NCBI RefSeq assembly: GCF_039954625.1
Contig: NZ_CP157199.1
Span: forward strand, 186,001 to 250,000
From: Pontimicrobium sp. SW4
GTDB taxonomy: Bacteria > Bacteroidota > Bacteroidia > Flavobacteriales > Flavobacteriaceae
DNA length: 64,000 bases
Direction of reading: 5' to 3'
The notes under the pieces were generated by a model. It had not been told where the DNA came from. It was given only the letters and a program-made list of their open reading frames with translations, and made no database searches. Position numbers and translations under genes: made by a program. Below, piece by piece: positions 39,901 to 48,460 of this stretch (positions within the stretch are counted from its first letter, which is position 1; the number at the start of each line of letters is the position of its first letter).

Positions 39901-40610
39901 CCATAAAAATAGCACCTGCTTTACAATGGCATGGTGATTTAGGCTCGAAAGTTAAATTAGGATTATCATACGAATCCATTGAAGTTGAAGAAACCGAGGG
40001 TAGATTTATTAATACAATTATTGGCAACAATGTTGATGTCTATAATAATTTTGTTGGCGCTGAATTATCTTATGGATTTGAAAATAGAGATAACAAGGCT
40101 TTTCCAACTTTAGGAATGGAAACAAATGTGCATCTAGGTTATAAATCAAATATTAATGACTCAAATGGATTTGGGTACTTAATTCCTTCAATTGCTTTTG
40201 ACTATAGATTGACTTCTAATGGGCAACTTGTTTTAGCCACAAAATTGGGTGGACGTATTAATATTGGTGATGATTTTGAATTTTATCAAGCAGCTAACTT
40301 AGGAGCTAATAATGGGTTAAGAGGTTATAGAAATGAACGTTTTACTGGTAAGAGTTCGTTTGTGCAAAGTACAGATTTACGATTAAACCTTAGAAAGGTA
40401 AAAACAAGCTTGCTTCCCATTAATATTGGGATTTATGGTGGCTTAGATTATGGTCGCGTTTGGGTTGATGGTGAAGATTCCGATAAATGGAACAACTCTG
40501 TTGGTGGAGGATTATTTTTTAATGGAGCAGATATGATTGTTGGTAATATTTCAGCTTTTTCTGGTAATGATGGTTTAAGATTGGCTTTTAAGCTAGGTTT
40601 CGGGTTTTAA
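36927..40610 (+). CDS. Lipoprotein with metallophosphoesterase, kinase-like region and outer-membrane barrel
   Basis: About 1227 residues. The start at 36927 gives a clean lipoprotein signal ending LNGC; an in-frame ATG 18 bases earlier is less likely. Residues 30-330 are a calcineurin-type metallophosphoesterase with GDGG, GDNIYP, GNHDW, HHPLF and GHDHN. Residues 420-700 contain DWDRHEDQW (Asp603 to His605) and PRDRDQAF near 628, resembling HipA/FAM20-type kinase motifs. The C-terminal 350 residues are beta-rich, contain GLRGYRNERF, and end in aromatic FKLGFGF, as in BamA/TamA-like surface antigens. It is probably an outer-membrane protein carrying phosphatase activity outward or into the periplasm. 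Confidence 0.82.
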   Translation: MKNTFKALVFIAVFIMLNGCATYKLQYEDGISDQVFPDEKQIEHSFYLIGDGGNSPIGTKTKALKEFKLQLDKAAKNNSTALFLGDNIYPSGMPKSNHEQRSFAEHQLNVQADAAKNFQGNAIFIPGNHDWYSDGLKGLKRQENYIEDILGRNTFLPKNGCPIEKIDVSDNVVLIVIDSEWYLTNWDKHPTINDDCEIKTRVLFFDEYESLVKKARGKTTIVALHHPLFTNGSHGGQYSFKSHMSPLPVLGTLKNLIRKTGGIITVDDQNKKYREFKNRLITLSQENEKVVFVSGHDHNLQYLVQDNLPQIISGSGSKTNPVRNSGSGKFSFATQGYARLDVFKDGSSYVRFFEAKTNKIVFETQVLKPNSVETQIVYPLDLPTQKTVSIYTKEETAKTKAFKKLWGERYREYFSKDVTVPAIKLDTLFGGLKPIRKGGGHQSKSLRLENAEGREYVMRALRKNALQYLQAVAFKNQYIKGQFDDTAAENLLLDVFTGSHPYAPFTIATLSKAIGVMHTNPKLYYVPKQEALGAYNNEFGDELYMIEERAADGHGEKESFGFSNELISTHDMLRELREDEDNLVDEAAYIRARLFDMLIGDWDRHEDQWRWAKFKENKKTIYRPMPRDRDQAFSIMADGTLLGFVTKIVPTLRLMQSYDEELKSPKWFNLEPYSLDVALINQSTRQDWNVQVKHIVENLTDEVIDSAFKHFPKEVHDETVQDIKRKLIGRRANLQKISNEYYNQVNKYAIIKGTDKDDWFEIERDQKLTKVTVYRIQQGEKGEVFHQRDYSHLDTKEIWVYGLDDEDVFKVSGKGENLIKIRIIGGQNKDTYNIENGSQIRVYDYKSKVSKFITNKGSRKLTDDYETNVYNYKKPTYNSNQFVPSIGSNPDDGFKIGFVNTFTVNGFERNPFTSQHIVSAAYYFATKGFDISYSGEFANIIGSANLVVDAKFTSPNYAINFFGYGNKTVNPEADEKDGLDVDLDYNRVKLRTIKIAPALQWHGDLGSKVKLGLSYESIEVEETEGRFINTIIGNNVDVYNNFVGAELSYGFENRDNKAFPTLGMETNVHLGYKSNINDSNGFGYLIPSIAFDYRLTSNGQLVLATKLGGRINIGDDFEFYQAANLGANNGLRGYRNERFTGKSSFVQSTDLRLNLRKVKTSLLPINIGIYGGLDYGRVWVDGEDSDKWNNSVGGGLFFNGADMIVGNISAFSGNDGLRLAFKLGFGF

Positions 40611-41449
40611 TGAATATCTAATTGATATAAGTTTCCACCACTCACACCTAAATATTCATCAGTAATTAAAAGTGTGCTATCATTCTTAAAAATGACACTT
40701 TCTTTTTGAGATCTATGTTTAAAATCTATGTGTTTAACATCTCCATTTAGAAAATCATTTCCTTTAAAATTAGAAAATATAAAAACACTATGCTCAGTAA
40801 GTAAAACTATTTGATCTTTTTTGTCATTTATATCAGCTGAAGTTACCCAACAACCAGAATCGTTACAGGTTGAAAAAGAGCTAATGTATTTAGCTTCATA
40901 TTTTCCAGGTTTAGTAGGTATTTGATAGAGGTTGGTTCTTCCTTTGTTAGAAGAACTACGGCTTTTTGTAAATAAATACAAGCTATCATTAAAATAAAAA
41001 AAGGACTCACAATCAAAGTGACGTTTTTTATTTTTTGGAGGAAATTTTTTTTGTTCTGGATAAGTAAATGAGATTTTTTTTGGTGTTATTGTTTTAGCAG
41101 TATCTAAATCTTTATTGTTAATTATTAAGACAGAAAGGTTTTTGCTGTCATTGCTATTGTTTCCAAAATTACCAATATAAATATTTCCAGTGTCGTCTGC
41201 TGCTAAATCTTCCCAATCTCTATTTTTAGCATTAATTTTTATGTGCTTTTTTATAGTTCCTAAAGTATCCAAACCATATAAAACAGGCTTATTTCCACCA
41301 TCATTTATCATCCATAAAAGATCAGAATGGGTGGTTTTTTCTAAACCAGAAGCTTCATTTAGAGATCTTGGTAAATCTGTAATAACCTTCAAATCTCCAG
41401 TGTCACAGCTGAGAAAGGTAAGTATAGTAAAGAGAGCAATTTTATTCAA
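40607..41449 (-). CDS. Secreted lipoprotein, propeller-like, function unknown
   Basis: A 280-residue protein with lipobox FLSC. The body has repeated short beta blades with motifs such as NEASGLEKT, WMINDGGNKP, DWEDLAADDTGNIYIGNFGNN and LITDEYLG, which suggests a beta-propeller of the SdiA-regulated or phytase-like kind. No catalytic residues are evident. The stop overlaps that of the preceding large gene by 3 to 4 bases on the opposite strand. Confidence 0.7.
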   Translation of the reverse strand: MNKIALFTILTFLSCDTGDLKVITDLPRSLNEASGLEKTTHSDLLWMINDGGNKPVLYGLDTLGTIKKHIKINAKNRDWEDLAADDTGNIYIGNFGNNSNDSKNLSVLIINNKDLDTAKTITPKKISFTYPEQKKFPPKNKKRHFDCESFFYFNDSLYLFTKSRSSSNKGRTNLYQIPTKPGKYEAKYISSFSTCNDSGCWVTSADINDKKDQIVLLTEHSVFIFSNFKGNDFLNGDVKHIDFKHRSQKESVIFKNDSTLLITDEYLGVSGGNLYQLDIH

Positions 41450-41523
41450 AGTAAAGATTTATAAAACAATGTTAAAAGTACGTAGTTTTTCTTACTTTTA
41501 AGAATAATAAAACTCTACCGATT

Positions 41524-42219
41524 ATGAAACAAATCCCTTTTTTATTAATAATACTTTTAATGCACAGTGCTATTGTGGTTTCACAAGAAGAGTTTACACA
41601 AGCCGCTTTTAAAGAAGGTAATGTCCAAAAATTTATTACATCGAAATTCTATATGTTTAATGGAAAAAAAGCGACTGATGATGGCACAGTGACAATTTCT
41701 TTTACCATTAACGAAAAAGGAGAAGTCCTAGATGTAATTCCAGAAATTAATAGCAGTAAGACTAATGGGTTAAACGCTATGTTGGCAGTACAAAAAACGA
41801 ATGGTTTATGGAATCCAACTTTAATTGATGGAAAGGAAGTGAGTTATACTTATAAGATTAAATTTCACTTTATAAGTAAGAAAGGTACATTTAATGAAGA
41901 TTATAGTAAAGCTAAACGATTAAATGAAAAAGGGAAATATGAAAAAGCTTTAAAAATGTATAATAAGTTTATTGAAAAGTTTACTGATGAGGCAAAGTAT
42001 TATTCTGAAAGAGCTGCCATTAAAAAAGCTTTAGGTGATGAAAAAGGAGCTCTATCTGATTTAGAAAAGTGTGATGAATTAAACAGAATTTTTCTGACAC
42101 ATATAAAAGTTGGTTTTTTTGGTGTTGAGCGTAGAATGATGCATAAGGAAATAAGAGTTTCAGGAGAATCAACAAGACCATTAACTGAGAGAGAACTTAA
42201 AAAATTAATTAAGAATTAA
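41524..42219 (+). CDS. Exported TonB-C-like and TPR protein
   Basis: A 231-residue protein with a signal peptide ending near VVSQ. The first half resembles the C-terminal domain of TonB (TISFTINEKGEVLDVIPEI), and the second half has two TPR-like helices (AKRLNEKGKYEKALKMYNKFIEK and the following pair). It probably lies in the periplasm and binds protein partners. No operon partner is clear; the flavoprotein starts 45 bases downstream. Confidence 0.72.
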   Translation: MKQIPFLLIILLMHSAIVVSQEEFTQAAFKEGNVQKFITSKFYMFNGKKATDDGTVTISFTINEKGEVLDVIPEINSSKTNGLNAMLAVQKTNGLWNPTLIDGKEVSYTYKIKFHFISKKGTFNEDYSKAKRLNEKGKYEKALKMYNKFIEKFTDEAKYYSERAAIKKALGDEKGALSDLEKCDELNRIFLTHIKVGFFGVERRMMHKEIRVSGESTRPLTERELKKLIKN

Positions 42220-42264
42220 TAAAAGATTCTTCTAAACTCAACAGATTCAAGAATAATCATATAA

Positions 42265-43494
42265 ATGCCAATGAACCACTACGATGTTATAATAGTTGGA
42301 GGAGGCGCAGCAGGTTTTTTTGCAGCCATCAATATTGCTGAACTAAATCCAGATTTAAAAGTTTGTATTTTAGAACGTGGTAAAGAAGGCCTGCAAAAAG
42401 TAAAGGTTTCTGGTGGAGGACGTTGTAATGTTACTCATGCAGAGTTTATTCCATCTGAATTAGCTCAAAATTATCCTCGAGGTGAAAAGGAATTATTAGG
42501 ACCCTTTAATCAATTCATGACAGGAGACACAATTGAGTGGTTTGAAAAACGTGGAGTAGAATTAAAAATTGAGGAAGATGGTCGCATGTTTCCTATTACA
42601 AATTCGTCACAAACTATTATAAACTGCTTCTTAAATGAAGTAAAAAAGCACAGCGTTGAAATATTATACAATCACTCTGTAAAATCTATTAAAAAGGATG
42701 AAAACGGATGGAAAATAGAAACTTCTCAAGACAATCTTACCTCTAATAAATTAGTAATTGCCACAGGAAGCAATACCAAAATATGGCAGCTCCTTGAAGA
42801 TTTAGGTCACACTATTTCAAAACCAGTTCCATCTCTTTTTACATTCGATATTAAGGATGAGCGTATTAAAGATATTCCTGGTGTAGTTGCTCAAAATGTT
42901 GAGGTTAAAGTTCTAGAAACTAATCTTTGGAGCGAGGGTCCTTTGCTAATCACACATGTTGGTATGAGTGCTCCAGCCATTTTAAAATTGTCTGCTTTTG
43001 GCGCTTTAGAACTGGAAAAGTGTAATTATAAATTCGATATTGAAGTCAATTTTATTAGACAATCGGTTGAAGAATGTTTAGATAATTTGAAAGCTTTAAA
43101 ACACGACTTGGCAAAAAAAATGGTTGCTAAATCTGCGCAATTTGAATTGCCAAAACGTTTGTGGCAAAAACTAGTTTTAGCAGCTAAAATTGATCAAGAT
43201 GCACGTTGGGCAGATGTAAATAAGAATCAACTTGAAAACTTAGCAAATCAATTAACAAAAGCAATTTTTCATGTAGATGGAAAAAGTACTTTTAAAGAAG
43301 AGTTTGTCACAGCTGGAGGGGTCGAATTAAAAGAAATCAATTTTAAAACCTTTGAAAGTAAATTACATAACAATTTGTATTTTGCAGGAGAGGTAATTAA
43401 TGTGGATGCAGTAACTGGTGGTTTTAACTTTCAAAATGCTTGGACTGGAGCTTATATTGTAGCAAAGAATATATCGCTTGAGTTTCCCCTCTAA
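42265..43494 (+). CDS. HI0933/YhiN family FAD flavoprotein
   Basis: A 409-residue protein with an N-terminal FAD motif GGGAAGFFAAI, then KVKVSGGGRCNVTH, the family signature, and the C-terminal GEVINVDAVTGGFNFQNAWTG. Its role is not settled; relatives are annotated as NAD(P)/FAD oxidoreductases. The last four codons and the stop lie inside the left repeat of the DUF559 cassette, so the 3' end may have been altered by that insertion. Confidence 0.9.
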   Translation: MPMNHYDVIIVGGGAAGFFAAINIAELNPDLKVCILERGKEGLQKVKVSGGGRCNVTHAEFIPSELAQNYPRGEKELLGPFNQFMTGDTIEWFEKRGVELKIEEDGRMFPITNSSQTIINCFLNEVKKHSVEILYNHSVKSIKKDENGWKIETSQDNLTSNKLVIATGSNTKIWQLLEDLGHTISKPVPSLFTFDIKDERIKDIPGVVAQNVEVKVLETNLWSEGPLLITHVGMSAPAILKLSAFGALELEKCNYKFDIEVNFIRQSVEECLDNLKALKHDLAKKMVAKSAQFELPKRLWQKLVLAAKIDQDARWADVNKNQLENLANQLTKAIFHVDGKSTFKEEFVTAGGVELKEINFKTFESKLHNNLYFAGEVINVDAVTGGFNFQNAWTGAYIVAKNISLEFPL

Positions 43495-43520
43495 CAAGAG
43501 GGGATTAAGGGGTGTGTTTT
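43483..43520. repeat. Left inverted repeat of the DUF559 cassette
   Basis: Contains the hairpin CCCCTCT-AACA-AGAGGGG (43486-43503) followed by ATTAAGGGGTGTG. The sequence is an imperfect inverted copy of 43906-43943. It supplies the stop codon of the flavoprotein gene upstream. Confidence 0.75.
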
Positions 43521-43536
43521 ACTAATTTTGTTAGAA

Positions 43537-43935
43537 ATGAAAATTTATTATAATCCAAAACTTAAAGAACTAGCAAGACAACTTCGAAATAACTCTACAA
43601 AATCAGAAATAAAACTTTGGACATATATAAGAAAAGACCAAATGTATGGTTATGATTTTCATAGGCAAAAACCAATTGATGAATATATTGTCGATTTTTT
43701 CAGCAATAAACTACAACTAGCAATTGAGTGTGATGGATATTCGCATGAAATATTAGACGTATATGAAAAAGATGTGAAAAAGACGAAACGGTTAAATGAA
43801 TTAGGTATTCATGTTTTGCGTTTTTCAGATTATCAAATAATGAATGATATTGAAAATGTATTGAGAGCAATTGAAGATTATATTCATAAATTTGAAGAAA
43901 ACAATAATACACCTCCCTCAATCCCTCCTTGCTAG
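43537..43935 (+). CDS. DUF559 (Vsr-like) endonuclease-domain protein
   Basis: About 132 residues; the ATG at 43537 is preferred over a TTG nine bases upstream. The conserved blocks LRNNSTKSEIKLW, FHRQKPIDEYIVDFF and IECDGYSH match DUF559, a PD-(D/E)xK-type nuclease relative of very-short-patch repair enzymes; the likely metal ligands are the Asp in VDF and the Glu and Asp in ECDGY. The C-terminal TPPSIPPC is encoded by the right repeat. Such genes are scattered in flavobacterial genomes. Function unknown. Confidence 0.85.
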   Translation: MKIYYNPKLKELARQLRNNSTKSEIKLWTYIRKDQMYGYDFHRQKPIDEYIVDFFSNKLQLAIECDGYSHEILDVYEKDVKKTKRLNELGIHVLRFSDYQIMNDIENVLRAIEDYIHKFEENNNTPPSIPPC

Positions 43936-43943
43936 GAGGGAAG
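43906..43943. repeat. Right inverted repeat of the DUF559 cassette
   Basis: Holds the hairpin TCCCTCCT-TGCT-AGGAGGGA (43922-43941) preceded by CACCTCCCTCAA. It is the reverse complement, with changes, of the left repeat and overlaps the end of the endonuclease gene. Confidence 0.75.
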
Positions 43944-43950
43944 TTAAATT

Positions 43951-44484
43951 ATGAACACATACATTGCACTTTTAAAAGGTATTAATGTTGGTGGACACAA
44001 AAAAGCCCCAATGGCAGAGTTGCGTGAATTGCTTTGTCAATCTGGATTTGAAAATGTACGAACCTACATTCAAAGCGGCAATGTGATTTTGCAATCTTCA
44101 GAAAAAAGCAATCGAAAAATTGAAAAAACAGTTAAGGAAGCTATTACAAATTACTTCGGATTTGAAGTGTCTGTTTTAGTTAAAACGAGACAAGATTTAC
44201 AACGTATTTTTAATAATTCTCCATTTTCAGAAGCCGAAAAAAAGGCTAGTTACTTTATAATGTTGCACAATACTCCAGATAAAGAGTTAGTAAAAATTGC
44301 TTCAGAAAAGATTTACGAAGGAGAAGCGTATCAAATTATTGAAGATTGTATTTATTATTATTCGGCGAAAGGTTTTGGACAGTCAAAATTTGATGCCAAA
44401 TTTTTTGAACGAAAACTCAACACATTTGCCACAGCAAGAAATTACAACACAATGTTAAAGTTGTTATCTTTGTCAGCAGATTAA
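43951..44484 (+). CDS. DUF1697 family protein
   Basis: A 177-residue protein beginning TYIALLKGINVGGHKK, the hallmark of DUF1697, with the following VRTYIQSGNVILQS block. The family is of unknown function with a ferredoxin-like fold. It starts 15 bases after the right repeat of the DUF559 cassette, so its native promoter may have been displaced or supplied by the element. It lies 6 bases before mvaD and may share its transcript. Confidence 0.88.
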   Translation: MNTYIALLKGINVGGHKKAPMAELRELLCQSGFENVRTYIQSGNVILQSSEKSNRKIEKTVKEAITNYFGFEVSVLVKTRQDLQRIFNNSPFSEAEKKASYFIMLHNTPDKELVKIASEKIYEGEAYQIIEDCIYYYSAKGFGQSKFDAKFFERKLNTFATARNYNTMLKLLSLSAD

Positions 44485-44490
44485 AAAATA

Positions 44491-45576
44491 ATGACAGAGA
44501 AAGACTTTATATTAAAAAATTATAATAAAAACTTTGTAGGAGATAAATACTCTTGGTCTTCACCTAGTAATATAGCTCTAGTAAAATACTGGGGAAAAAA
44601 GCAGCATCAAATTCCAGCAAACCCTTCCATTAGTTTTACACTTGACGCATGTAAGACAACTACAACTTTAACATGTTCCAAAAAAGAAAATAATACTGAT
44701 TTTTCTTTTGAAGTATTTCTAGATGGAGAAAAAAAAGATGATTTCAAACCAAAAATTGAAACCTTTTTTAAGCGAATTGAAGCGTATATACCTTTTTTAA
44801 AAGATTATCATTTTGTAATAGACACCAAAAACACTTTTCCGCACAGTTCTGGAATAGCTTCATCAGCTTCAGGAATGAGTGCATTAGCACTATGCTTAAT
44901 GAGTATGGAAAGGAAGTTGAATCCTAAAATATCGGATGACTATTTTAATAAAAAAACCTCTTTTTTAGCACGATTAGGTTCTGGTAGTGCTTGCAGAAGT
45001 ATTGAAGGAGACTTAATAGTTTGGGGGAAACACAAGGAGATTCCTAATAGCTCAGATTTGTTTGGTGTAAAATATCCATTTGAAGTTCATGAGAATTTTA
45101 AAAACTATCACGACACTATTTTATTAGTAGATAAAGGCGAAAAGCAAGTAAGCAGTACCGTTGGACACAATTTAATGCATAATCACCCTTTTGCCGAACA
45201 ACGTTTTGCTCAAGCTCATGAAAATCTTTCAAAATTGACAAGCATTTTTAAAGAAGGCGATTTGAAATCTTTTATTGAAATTGTTGAAAGTGAGGCCTTA
45301 ACACTTCATGGAATGATGATGACAAGCATGCCGTATTTTATTCTTATGAAGCCTAATACGCTTGAAATAATTAATAAAATTTGGCGTTTTAGACAAGACA
45401 CAGGATTACATATTTGTTTCACTTTAGATGCAGGAGCCAATGTCCATATTTTGTATCCTGAGAACGAAGCAAAAGAGATTTATAAATTCATTAAGACTGA
45501 GTTAGTTGCGTATTGCCAAAATGGTCACTATATTTGTGATAGAATTGGATTTGGTGCTAAACAATTACCGATTTAA
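44491..45576 (+). CDS. mvaD: Diphosphomevalonate decarboxylase
   Basis: A 361-residue GHMP-type enzyme. SPSNIALVKYWGK at the start, SSGIASSASGMSALA as the ATP loop and GSGSACRS are diagnostic of diphosphomevalonate decarboxylase. It makes isopentenyl diphosphate in the cytoplasm. The mevalonate kinase-like gene follows 6 bases downstream and a UbiA gene after that, a usual flavobacterial arrangement for isoprenoid synthesis. Confidence 0.93.
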   Translation: MTEKDFILKNYNKNFVGDKYSWSSPSNIALVKYWGKKQHQIPANPSISFTLDACKTTTTLTCSKKENNTDFSFEVFLDGEKKDDFKPKIETFFKRIEAYIPFLKDYHFVIDTKNTFPHSSGIASSASGMSALALCLMSMERKLNPKISDDYFNKKTSFLARLGSGSACRSIEGDLIVWGKHKEIPNSSDLFGVKYPFEVHENFKNYHDTILLVDKGEKQVSSTVGHNLMHNHPFAEQRFAQAHENLSKLTSIFKEGDLKSFIEIVESEALTLHGMMMTSMPYFILMKPNTLEIINKIWRFRQDTGLHICFTLDAGANVHILYPENEAKEIYKFIKTELVAYCQNGHYICDRIGFGAKQLPI

Positions 45577-45582
45577 AAATTT

Positions 45583-46512
45583 ATGAAAGGGCCACTTTTT
45601 TACTCAAAAATCTTACTCTTTGGTGAGTATGGTATTATTAAGGATTCTAAGGGATTATCAATTCCATACAATTTTTATAATGGTGCTTTAAAGAAGGAAG
45701 AAAATCCTTCAGAACAAGCTATTACTTCTAATAAAAATTTGAAGTCATTTGTTAGCTATTTAGAAACTTTAGATGCTAATTTAGTTACTTTCGATTTTGC
45801 AACTTTAAAAGCAGATGTTGATGCTGGAATGTACTTTGATTCTTCAATACCGCAAGGATATGGTGTTGGAAGTAGTGGTGCTTTAGTTGCAGCTATTTAC
45901 GATAAGTATGCTCAAAATAAAATTACAGTTTTAGAGAATTTAACTCGTGAAAAGCTGTTAAAGTTAAAAGCAATTTTTTCTGAAATGGAATCATTTTTTC
46001 ATGGAAAATCTTCAGGCTTAGACCCTTTAAATAGCTATTTAAGCATTCCAATTCTCATTAATTCTAAAGATAATATTGAAGCCACTGGAATTCCATCGCA
46101 ACAAAGTACTGGAAAAGGAGCTGTATTTTTATTAGATAGTGGTATTATAGGTGAAACAGCACCAATGGTTGGTATTTTTATGGAGAACATGAAGCAAGAA
46201 GGTTTCCGAAAAATGCTAAAAGACCAATTTATAAAGCATACTGATGCTTGTGTGGATGACTTTTTAAAAGGAGATATAAAGTCTTTATTTAGTAATACAA
46301 AACAGCTGTCTAAAGTAGTATTAAATCACTTTAAACCAATGATTCCAAAACAGTTTCATGAACTTTGGAAAAAAGGAATTGAAACAAACGACTATTATTT
46401 AAAACTTTGTGGCTCTGGTGGTGGAGGTTATATTTTAGGTTTTACAAAAGATATAGATCGTGCTCAAAAATCATTGTCCGATTATAAATTAGAAGTTGTC
46501 TATAATTTTTAG
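45583..46512 (+). CDS. GHMP kinase, probable mevalonate kinase
   Basis: A 309-residue GHMP kinase with SKILLFGEYGII at the N-terminus and the ATP loop PQGYGVGSSGALVAA near residue 87, plus the C-terminal CGSGGGGYILGF. The FGEYG motif fits mevalonate kinase. It lies 6 bases after mvaD, which supports a role in the mevalonate pathway; phosphomevalonate kinase is the main alternative. Confidence 0.85.
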   Translation: MKGPLFYSKILLFGEYGIIKDSKGLSIPYNFYNGALKKEENPSEQAITSNKNLKSFVSYLETLDANLVTFDFATLKADVDAGMYFDSSIPQGYGVGSSGALVAAIYDKYAQNKITVLENLTREKLLKLKAIFSEMESFFHGKSSGLDPLNSYLSIPILINSKDNIEATGIPSQQSTGKGAVFLLDSGIIGETAPMVGIFMENMKQEGFRKMLKDQFIKHTDACVDDFLKGDIKSLFSNTKQLSKVVLNHFKPMIPKQFHELWKKGIETNDYYLKLCGSGGGGYILGFTKDIDRAQKSLSDYKLEVVYNF

Positions 46513-46520
46513 AAATCCTT

Positions 46521-46548
46521 TGTCACTCTGAGCGTAGTCGAAGAGTCT
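46521..46548. repeat. Short dispersed-type repeat (TGTCACTCTGAGC...)
   Basis: Begins TGTCACTCTGAGCGTAGTCG and ends GAAGAGTC, a motif familiar from many Bacteroidota intergenic regions. It lies in the 53-base gap between the mevalonate kinase and UbiA genes. Only one copy is seen in this window. Confidence 0.55.
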
Positions 46549-46565
46549 CACTTCACCTTAAATAT

Positions 46566-47471
46566 ATGTTGACTCGAAAACAAAAACATGTTCTACTGAA
46601 ATTTTTCAGTATGTTTTCTGTCGTTAGAGGGTATAATGTTCTTATAGTAATTATTGCGCAATATTTATCGGCAATATATATCCTTGCTCATGATAAACCA
46701 GTAGGGTTAGTCGTTTTCGATTTGAATTTGCTTATGATTGTTTTGGCATCTGCGACAACTATTGCAAGCGGTTATATTATTAATAATTTTTACGATTCTG
46801 AGAAAGATTTAATCAATCGTCCACAAAAGTCTATGTTAGATAGATTGGTGAGCCAAAATACCAAATTGGTATTCTATTTTTTGCTTAACTTTATTGCAGT
46901 CATTTTTGCAAGTTATGTGTCTTTTAAGGCAGTTATATTCTTTTCTGTTTACATTTTTGGTATCTGGTTTTATTCACATAAGTTAAAAAAACTACCAATT
47001 ATTGGTAACCTTACATCTGCTGTATTAACTACTCTGCCATTTTTTGCAGTATTTATTTATTACAAGAACTTCGAAACAGTCATTTTTGTTCACGCTCTGT
47101 TTTTGTTTTTAATATTGTCAATGCGGGAGCTTACTAAAGATCTTGAAAATATTAAAGGAGATTTAGCATTGGGCTATAAAACCATTCCAATTATTTATGG
47201 CGAAAAAACTTCAAAAATAATGCTAACGCTTTTAGCGATACTTACACTAATCCCAGCATACTTACTCATATATAACTACCAAGTAGGACGAATGACCTAT
47301 TTTTTTTATTTAAGCATTGTGTTACTTTTAATTTTTCTAATTTTAGTTTGGAAATCAAACAATAAATCGCACTATTTATTATTGCATAATATTTTAAAAT
47401 TTATAATTGTAGCTGGTGTGTTTAGTATTATATTAATTGATATCAACGTTGTTTTAAACCGAATTTTATAA
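46566..47471 (+). CDS. UbiA family prenyltransferase
   Basis: A 301-residue inner-membrane protein with about eight helices. The first aspartate motif is NNFYDSEKDLINRP and the second is in RELTKDLENIKGD. These bind magnesium and a prenyl diphosphate. Candidate acceptors are geranylgeranylglycerol phosphate or a quinone ring; sequence alone does not decide. It follows two mevalonate genes and overlaps the nitrilase start by one base. Confidence 0.87.
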   Translation: MLTRKQKHVLLKFFSMFSVVRGYNVLIVIIAQYLSAIYILAHDKPVGLVVFDLNLLMIVLASATTIASGYIINNFYDSEKDLINRPQKSMLDRLVSQNTKLVFYFLLNFIAVIFASYVSFKAVIFFSVYIFGIWFYSHKLKKLPIIGNLTSAVLTTLPFFAVFIYYKNFETVIFVHALFLFLILSMRELTKDLENIKGDLALGYKTIPIIYGEKTSKIMLTLLAILTLIPAYLLIYNYQVGRMTYFFYLSIVLLLIFLILVWKSNNKSHYLLLHNILKFIIVAGVFSIILIDINVVLNRIL

Positions 47472-48421
47472 TGGACAATACTTTAAAAATAGCACTCGCT
47501 CAAATTTCACCTGTTTGGTTAAATAAAGATAAAACCCTTAAAAAAGTTGAACAATCAATAATTGATGCTAGTAAAGAGCAATGTGAACTTATTATATTTG
47601 GTGAAGGCTTAGTTCCTGGTTATCCGTTTTGGTTAGCATTAACAGGAGGTGCCGAATGGGATAAAAAAGCAAACAAAGAGTTGCATGCACATTATGTGTC
47701 TAATTCCATTACTATTGAAAATGGCGATTTAGATGTTATTTGCCAACTAGCTAAAGAGCATAAAATAGCTGTGTATATAGGTGTTATTGAACGACCGTTA
47801 GATCGTGGAGGACATAGTGTTTATGCATCATTGGTTTATATTAATCAAGAAGGCGACATAAAATCGGTTCATAGAAAGTTACAACCAACTTACGACGAGC
47901 GTTTAACATGGTCGCCAGGAGATGGTAACGGTTTACAAGTGCATCCTTTAAAGCAATTTACCGTTGGTGGATTAAACTGTTGGGAAAACTGGATGCCACT
48001 ACCTCGTACTGCACTATATGGATTAGGCGAAAACTTGCATATTGCTGTATGGCCTGGAAGCGACCATAATACTAAAGATATTACACGATTTATAGCAAGA
48101 GAATCACGTTCGTATGTGGTATCTGTATCAAGTTTAATGAGTAAGAACGATTTTCCTAAAGACACACCTCATTATAACGAAATAGTAAAAAAAGCACCAG
48201 AGACCTTAGCAAATGGAGGAAGTTGTATTGCTGGACCCGATGGCGAATGGATTATTGAACCTGTTTTAAACAAAGAAGGATTAATTATTCAAACTATAGA
48301 TTTTAATCGTGTGTACGAAGAGCGTCAAAACTTCGATCCTGTTGGTCATTATTCGCGTCCAGATGTTACTAAATTAAGCGTTAATCGAGAACGACAATCT
48401 ACAGTAGAATATAATAGTTAA
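47471..48421 (+). CDS. Nitrilase (carbon-nitrogen hydrolase)
   Basis: A 316-residue enzyme of the nitrilase branch. The Glu-Lys-Cys triad is seen in GEGLVPGYP, HRKLQPTYDERLTW and GLNCWENWMP. The CWENW context matches true nitrilases that turn nitriles into acids and ammonia. The stop-start overlap with the UbiA gene is one base (TAATG), so it is in the same operon though the link in function is unclear. Confidence 0.9.
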   Translation: MDNTLKIALAQISPVWLNKDKTLKKVEQSIIDASKEQCELIIFGEGLVPGYPFWLALTGGAEWDKKANKELHAHYVSNSITIENGDLDVICQLAKEHKIAVYIGVIERPLDRGGHSVYASLVYINQEGDIKSVHRKLQPTYDERLTWSPGDGNGLQVHPLKQFTVGGLNCWENWMPLPRTALYGLGENLHIAVWPGSDHNTKDITRFIARESRSYVVSVSSLMSKNDFPKDTPHYNEIVKKAPETLANGGSCIAGPDGEWIIEPVLNKEGLIIQTIDFNRVYEERQNFDPVGHYSRPDVTKLSVNRERQSTVEYNS

Positions 48422-48436
48422 TGTAAACTATTGTCT

Positions 48437-48444
48437 TACCTTTG
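48437..48444 (+). promoter_or_regulatory. -7 box of the pseudouridine synthase gene
   Basis: TACCTTTG matches TAnnTTTG, 16 bases before the ATG at 48461. It overlaps a TTG at 48431 that would be an earlier in-frame start, which argues for the ATG. No clear -33 TTTG is seen. Confidence 0.55.
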
Positions 48445-48460
48445 CAAAAATTTTAGAGCA

